From: Thalassia testudinum
Lineage: Eukaryota; Streptophyta; Magnoliopsida; Alismatales; Hydrocharitaceae
Reading direction: 5' to 3'
Assembly: GCA_037157565.1 (NCBI GenBank)
Contig: JAZHRO010000024.1
Span: forward strand, 18,172,501-18,236,500
DNA length: 64,000 bases
The notes under the pieces were generated by a model that was given only the letters and a program-made list of their open reading frames with translations, was not told the origin of the DNA and did not search any database. Within the stretch, counting starts at the first letter, position 1. Every line of letters begins with the position of its first letter. Positions 58,730 to 64,000 of the stretch are shown here, piece after piece. Both the position numbers and the translations under genes were made by a program.

Positions 58730-60415
58730 TGTAATTCCCTATGGGAGGGGGTGAGATATGTGTGATGTGGAAAATGTGCGGAAATATACTAAACAATCTC
58801 ACAAAAAAGTAACAATCACAAATGCACAACAAATTTTTAGGTAGAAACCCAAACCTCGATAAAAACCACCACCTAAGCCTCTCAACTTAAGATTTCCCGA
58901 TCGATCGAGTCTTTCAAATCCACTATTCAAACTACTTGAACGAGGGTAATTCACCCTCTTACAACCGATGTTACTTTGAACAAGGATAGCGTGCCTCAAA
59001 TCCCTCCTCTTCACGAGGAGTATTTAGTCTCTCGATGGAGACGGGAATTCGCAAAATGAATATTCAGCCAAAGACAATGAAACTACAATAATCCTATAGA
59101 GTCACAAAGTGAATAATTAAACCTAGTTACTATATGTAAAGAATCTTCCCTTTGGTGGAAGTGTGTTGACTTGGCAACACGGATGTGTGAACCACACAAC
59201 GACACGACGTCGCTCTCGTTATCGTATGTGGGAGAGCGGGTGCACGGCGAGAAAGAATCTCTCAAGATGAAGACGATGGTTGTTGAGAGCTAGAACTTCT
59301 ACTTCTCTAGGACATAAATATGGTGGAAAGTAGTGTTTCTTAGTGTGTCTTGGTGTATCTAACAAAAGAGGGCTCTCCCTCTATTTATAGATGGGTTAGG
59401 AACCCTTAGGAAGGCTATGGAAGCCTTAGGTAGCCGTTAGGGATGAACCCAAGGTAAAACAGGCTAGAATCAGGGTCATTAATGATTCTGTCAGTGTTAT
59501 CAGACGTCTGGGAAAAGTATCAGACGTCTGGAAACTACTTTTAAGACGCCTGCAAAGTAAATCAGACGTTTAATTCTAGACGGGTTTCCTTACTGACTTG
59601 AGTCAGACCTAAACAAGGTTCTGGAGAAAGTTAGTCAGACGACATTTCGAACGTCTGGCACTATGTCTGGACTTCTAGAAACCTAAATAATTGCAGGAAT
59701 GGATTTCCCAAGGCACAAATGGCTATATCTCTTATGAGAAGTGATTTTGGCTTAATCGAGGGCTAATGTTTATTTATCAGACATCTGAGGTCCTCTACGG
59801 ACGTCTAAAATAAGATTAAGGGTTAATCCTCAATGATAATATTTCTAAGTCAACGTTCCATTAATTGGGCATCTGGCAAAGTCATTAGACGTCTAGACTA
59901 AAGGCTGGTCGTCTAAACATGGCAGACAAAGAGTGGTTTCTAGCCTAAGTGTTTTTGGACATCTGAACAAATAGTCAAACGTCTTAAAGTTAAAGATCAG
60001 ACGTCTGATTTCCAGATTGGACATCTAATCAAGTTGTCTGATGCCTAGTTTGGCTTTCTAAGTTAACTACGAAAAGTCCAAGTGTCCTAGGGTTGAGTAA
60101 GTGTTCCTAGGACTACTGTTTTACTATTTTGGGGCTCTTTAACAAGTAATCTTGGAAAATAAAGAGCAAAGAACGAAAGATACAAAGTACAGAATACAAG
60201 ACAAATATAAATCTATCATATTGTTCTTGTCTTCAAGCTCTCGCTCCAAGTGAAGCTCCTACTCCAACGAGCTTCTCCAATCCACCATGGACACAAGCTC
60301 TTCACACTTGTATCCATTTGCAATTGACCTAAAATCTTGGACTCAAAAGCAAATATCAAATATTAAGTGTTTTGTTATCATCAAAATTAATGATTGTGAT
60401 GCCCTTGCACCAACA
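58730..60415 (-). repeat. 5' LTR of the Sirevirus-like element
   Basis: In minus orientation it starts TGTTGGTGCAAGGGC and ends GGAATTACA. It has a TATA box CTATAAATAG at 59400-59391, preceded by four exact AGACGTCT palindromes and many one-mismatch variants at 59502-60006. Confidence 0.88.
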
Positions 60416-61429
60416 CCTCCATTTCCTCTTATACTTGAATTTCCATTATCCTCTAACCTTTATCATTATGTAGCTCACTTAAATCCTCTACTAGAGTCTT
60501 CCCTTTATTTTTCTTTCTAATTAACTTTCCACCATCCTCCTCATCTTCTTCGGCTAGCTCCTATAGCATTTGCTGCTCTAACAAGGTTTTGTTTCAGCTT
60601 GAATGGAGAATGATTTCCCTTCTGTCTGACTAGCAATATTTTTTCCATTTAAGCATTTTTTTGCTCGCAAGCTATCATCATAATTATTTTGAACCTGTTC
60701 TTCTAAATCTCTTCTTATTGCAACATTAGAAACCTCTGGTAGTTTGCTCCTAACCTCCAACAGTGACTCATAGTCTTGTTGTTCATGTCCAATCCTACCA
60801 CGAAATGCACAAAATTTGGGTAGCTTCTCATATCTCAGCGGAATGAAAATTGACTCCCCATGAATGAGATTTAACTTGATATCATGCACAAGAGGCTCAT
60901 TAATCCTCATCTCTCCCTTCATTCTAATAAATCTTCCTCCTCTTTTCTCATTAAGATCAATGTCTAACCACCACAAAAACTTCATCTGCTCTATTCAGCA
61001 CATCTCTGCACCTGTATACAGACGGAAGATCATGTAACTGCATCCATAGTGTTACAATATCAAACACATACTCTGATGGCTTGACTCCCTACCTAGATGG
61101 CTTTAAGGCTATAAGATCACCGTCAAGGTGCCACGGGCTCTTGTTCAACACATTTCTAACTTCATTTTCCTCATTGAATTTCACCGTCCAGACTTTATCA
61201 GCAACCTCCGCTATCACAGGTGCTCGTTTAATTTTCCATGTTGTCGTTAACACTTAAATGACAACATTAGTCCTGACCCTTTCATAAGTTACAATAGAAA
61301 AGAATACGCACCTCCTCCATTTTTAGGGTCACTGAGGTCCTTTGCTACCACCAAAATCCCCACCTCCTTTTCATTCAGCTGAAGTATCCTTTTGATGTCT
61401 TCAGTCATTTCTTGTTCTTCTTTGTCCAT
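60416..61429 (-). pseudogene. LINE ORF1, N-terminal and central part
   Basis: From ATG at 61429 (MDKEEQEMTEDIKRIL) it runs in broken frame through a region resembling plant L1 ORF1 (DUF4283-type), including VFDIVTLWMQLHDLP. The CCHC-type knuckle is decayed: KFCAFRGRIGHEQQDY has Arg in place of the second Cys and Tyr in place of the last. The LTR element at 60415 interrupts it. ORF1 is an RNA-binding chaperone-like protein. Confidence 0.75.
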
Positions 61430-61689
61430 TGCACAAAAGAGAAGAAAAGGATTATACAATAGGAAGTGGGTGCAAGTTGGATGTGCATGACAGTATGTAC
61501 ATGGGTATTATATTAATAGTACATCAGAAGCCCTATTTACATTAGAAATATAAGAAAAGATGCTGGTGATCTGTCGCCTGATGCTGGCGATTGACAATTG
61601 CGACAGAGCCCTAGAGAGAACTAACACCACCTCAGTAGGAACGTAATCGCCTCAGAGGCAAACACAAGCTCCGTTGCAAGTGGAACATG

Positions 61690-62595
61690 TGAGCATAGAA
61701 TTTGATTGTTTACGATTCACACCCTTATGTAGTAGTCATGTGTTCAACTATAATAAAATGATTGGGACTGAAATATTTAGGTCCAGTAGTAATTTAAAGT
61801 AGACTCACCCAAAAATATATGAGACTAAGAAGGTATCAAAATAAGCACAAAATCCACTACTAAAAGTTTAACATTATTTGAAATTAAGGCTGCAATGATT
61901 GTGGTATCTATAAATTATCAGATTAGATAATTTTAGTAGAAGTATAAACTCAAAAATCAGATGGTAGGATAAATAGAGAATTGACAATGTAATTTAGTTG
62001 GTTTAAATTTTACACACAAAATCCACTACTAAAAGTTTAACATTCTTTAAAATTAAGACCGCAAAGATTGTGGTATCCATAAACTAACAGATTAGATAAT
62101 TTTAGTAGCAGTATAAGCTCAAAGATAAGATCGTAGGATAACTAAAGAATTGACAATGTAGTTTAGTTGGTTTAAATTTGACGTTGTTTTCTTTTTTTTT
62201 TTTCTTTTGGTGGCTTAAAGTAGTATTACATGTAAGAGGTTAAATGATATAGTACATGCAGTTAAAAGGGACTTGTGCTTTATTTTATTTGCTTAGTAAC
62301 ATGATTTGAATAAATAGATATCGTAACAACAGCAGTTGTAATCATAATTTATTTTCTGTCGGTTGTTTGATAGGTAGGTCAAGGAGTCACTTAATTTTTA
62401 TTTGGTCACATTTAACATGTTTATCATTTACATAGAACTAAGGGGATTTAATATGGGGTAAACTTATTCTATCTTATTTGTAAAATAAATTTAACTTGTC
62501 TATTCTTTCAAATATATTAACTTACTTATCCCACTATCATATTTTACTTATTTTTTATTTCTTTACTTATTTCACAAATCTATTCTTTTTATTAA
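61690..62595. other. AT-rich DNA with a tandem duplication, no gene
   Basis: Apart from the duplication at 61847-62183, only AT-rich unassigned sequence is seen. Confidence 0.5.
61847..62183. repeat. Tandem duplication, unit 169 bp
   Basis: acaaaatccactactaaaag at 61847 recurs at 62016, and the copies run in parallel to the end (attgacaatgta.tttagttgg), with scattered substitutions. Confidence 0.92.
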
Positions 62596-62603
62596 ATACC
62601 ACC

Positions 62604-63288
62604 TAGGGATACAAATGGGTTAAGTTCGGGTTGAATTTAGCTAAATCTATGCCCATACTAATTTACACAATACATACCTATACCTTACCTATTTATCCAT
62701 CGAATACAAAAATTCAAACACATACCCATATCGAACTATTTATCGAGTGTTCATTTATAAATTGATCTTACAATCAAATAGTATCTAAATTAAAGTTAAA
62801 GAAGAAAAAAAATTTATAATACGATTTATTAATTATTTATTTTTAACAAGCCTGAAATATAAGAGCTTAGACTACTTTAATTTTAGTGATCCCTATTGAA
62901 CTTATTACAAAAAAACTTCAAAGAGAATATATCAACAACAAAAAATACAAAGATAAAATATAGGTACATTTCAAATAAAAGATCATCCCAAAAATAAATA
63001 TTAAATGAAAGCGTCAGAAGCACACAAAATCTTCAAAATCATAGAGCGAATCATGAGAGATTAAAGTTGAGGAATGAGGGACTTAGGATGAGACTTATAT
63101 ATCTCGGGTAAATAGAGATTTTATTCAGATACTTGGGTCGGGTAATCGGGCATATATCTATACCTATACCCATACTCGATCAGATTTTTAAGATAAAATC
63201 CATACCCGAACCTTATCAAGTTTTACCCATTCTTTTCGAATCAGGTTGAATTAGATTCAAATCGAGTTTGCCAAAACTTACATCCCTA
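62604..63288. mobile_element. hAT-like MITE, 685 bp
   Basis: Terminal repeats TAGGGATACAAA (left) and TAGGGATGTAAG (right, reverse complement) are flanked by a nearly perfect 8-bp target duplication, ATACCACC (62596-62603) and ACACCACC (63289-63296). The interior is AT-rich with tcgggt/cccata words near the ends and no coding capacity. An 8-bp duplication with TAGGG/CAGGG termini fits the hAT superfamily. Confidence 0.75.
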
Positions 63289-63296
63289 ACACCACC

Positions 63297-64000
63297 TCAA
63301 TGCCTAGGTTTTTGTTGGGGGTTTAGGGGAGCATTAAAAAGAAGCCTTGGATAGACTGTTTAAACTAGGCAGTTGTTAGTTGCGCGGAAAGGAAAATAGT
63401 TGACCAAACAATGCATTATGGCCGGCAAGTAAAGCTAAGAAACTATGTGTACCTAAGCTTTCAACATAGAACCACGTTGACCCATTAATCTCATTGTAGT
63501 TTTTCTTGCTCTTTTTTAGATAACTTGCCCAGGTGGATTGCCAAACACGATTTAAGAGATTATATGAGGGATTGAGTCATCATAAGATGGAGAAAAAATT
63601 GAAATTGTGGATTTGAGTTCTTAGGAAAAAGAGAGAGAACAAACTCTATTTCGTATCCTTCTCGATTGCATTATATATTTCACGCACTCCCACGGATCAA
63701 AAGGGTAGGAAAAAGAAACCTTAGCACAGTTATGAATAATTACGGTACCATTCTAGACTTTACAACATGTAGAGCTCACCCCCACCATCAACGCCCCATT
63801 CCGGAGCACCCGCTTTTCCACTTCCGTTCCTACGACAAGGAACTGTTAGTCCGCTCGGGTTTCGATTAGCATCCGCTTGCCGATTGGAACCCTCCCTTCC
63901 CCCTCGGACCTCATCCCTCTCTTAGAATTTTTTGAGTTTGGTCTTGCTATACCATCTTCTCCATGCTATGGCACCGCCATTACATTCGACTCCCCAACTC
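63297..64000. other. Unassigned end of window, GC-richer after 63660
   Basis: No recognisable gene to 63660. From about 63660 the base composition shifts to near 50% GC, and a plus-strand frame reads through one stop (TAG near 63868) into further open sequence. The style resembles an organelle-derived insertion, but I recognise no organellar gene, so the origin is open. Confidence 0.25.

Larger units (their letters stand above)
44641..60415 (-). mobile_element. Sirevirus-like Copia derivative carrying gag only, split by a Ty3 element
   Basis: 5' LTR 58730-60415 (1,686 bp); 3' LTR about 44641-46095, which has lost the last 200 bp of its 3' end. The primer-binding site TGGTATCAGAGCAGGC (58727-58712, minus) follows the 5' LTR. 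Before the 3' LTR is a series of AAGGGGGAG-type polypurine tracts (46098-46390). The interior is a Copia-type gag region with no protease, integrase, RT or RNase H, about 2.1 kb once the Ty3 insertion (46431-56922) is removed. Multiple polypurine tracts and a long gag are Sirevirus traits; that assignment is inference. It inserted into LINE ORF1. Confidence 0.8.
43060..61690 (-). mobile_element. L1-type LINE split by a 15.8 kb nested insertion, internally deleted
   Basis: The upstream half (about 61690-60416) carries a leader and most of ORF1. The downstream half (about 44640-43060) carries the ORF1 end, the endonuclease start of ORF2 and an RNase H end. Between the endonuclease (about 43900) and RNase H (about 43740) the whole RT is missing. 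A tail rich in TAA-type repeats (aataataataaat, about 43085-43100 on plus) marks the probable 3' end. Outer borders are approximate. Confidence 0.75.

Overview
This is a nuclear segment of a flowering plant. The evidence is one intron-rich plant gene and a heavy load of plant-type LTR retrotransposons, a LINE and MITE-like repeats in otherwise AT-rich DNA. The gene's exon structure, its Ala/Arg-rich mitochondrial presequence and its wording resemble monocot homologues. A non-grass monocot such as a palm is possible, but that is inference and not firm.

The only host gene I can support is NAD-dependent mitochondrial formate dehydrogenase (FDH) on the minus strand. It has six exons between 42421 and 14126. 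Joined, they give 1,173 nt (390 codons plus stop) with every reading phase preserved and GT/AG at every junction. Exons 1 and 2 lie 25 kb and 16 kb upstream of exon 3, because intron 1 (8.6 kb) and intron 2 (16.0 kb) are packed with retrotransposons. Coding sequence is about 4% of the 28.3 kb gene.

Layout. 1-14125: no gene seen; repeat-derived DNA with a perfect hairpin, a diverged tandem repeat, one LTR (4232-4787) and a purine-rich tract. 14126-42421: FDH. Intron 2 holds two members of one non-autonomous LTR family (17721-19669 and 24424-26631, plus strand), a decayed Copia (about 20388-22430), and a non-autonomous LTR element (27129-32886) whose 3' LTR is interrupted by a short-LTR Copia (about 27280-31573). 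Intron 1 holds a second short-LTR Copia (about 34302-38635) and dispersed repeats. 42422-42620: FDH promoter with a G-box. 43060-61690: a three-level nest. A LINE (minus) is split by a Copia gag-only, Sirevirus-like element (44641-60415, minus), which is split by a 10.5 kb Tekay/Del-like Ty3 chromovirus (46431-56922, minus) with 2.74 kb LTRs. 61690-64000: a tandem duplication, a hAT-like MITE (62604-63288) and an unassigned end.

The most unusual signal is an array of the palindrome AGACGTCT (GACGTC is the bZIP C-box core). Twenty exact copies lie in the LTRs of two unrelated retrotransposons, the Sirevirus-like Copia derivative and the Ty3 chromovirus nested inside it. I saw none elsewhere in the window. 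In the Copia derivative the array ends about 100 bp upstream of a consensus TATA box.
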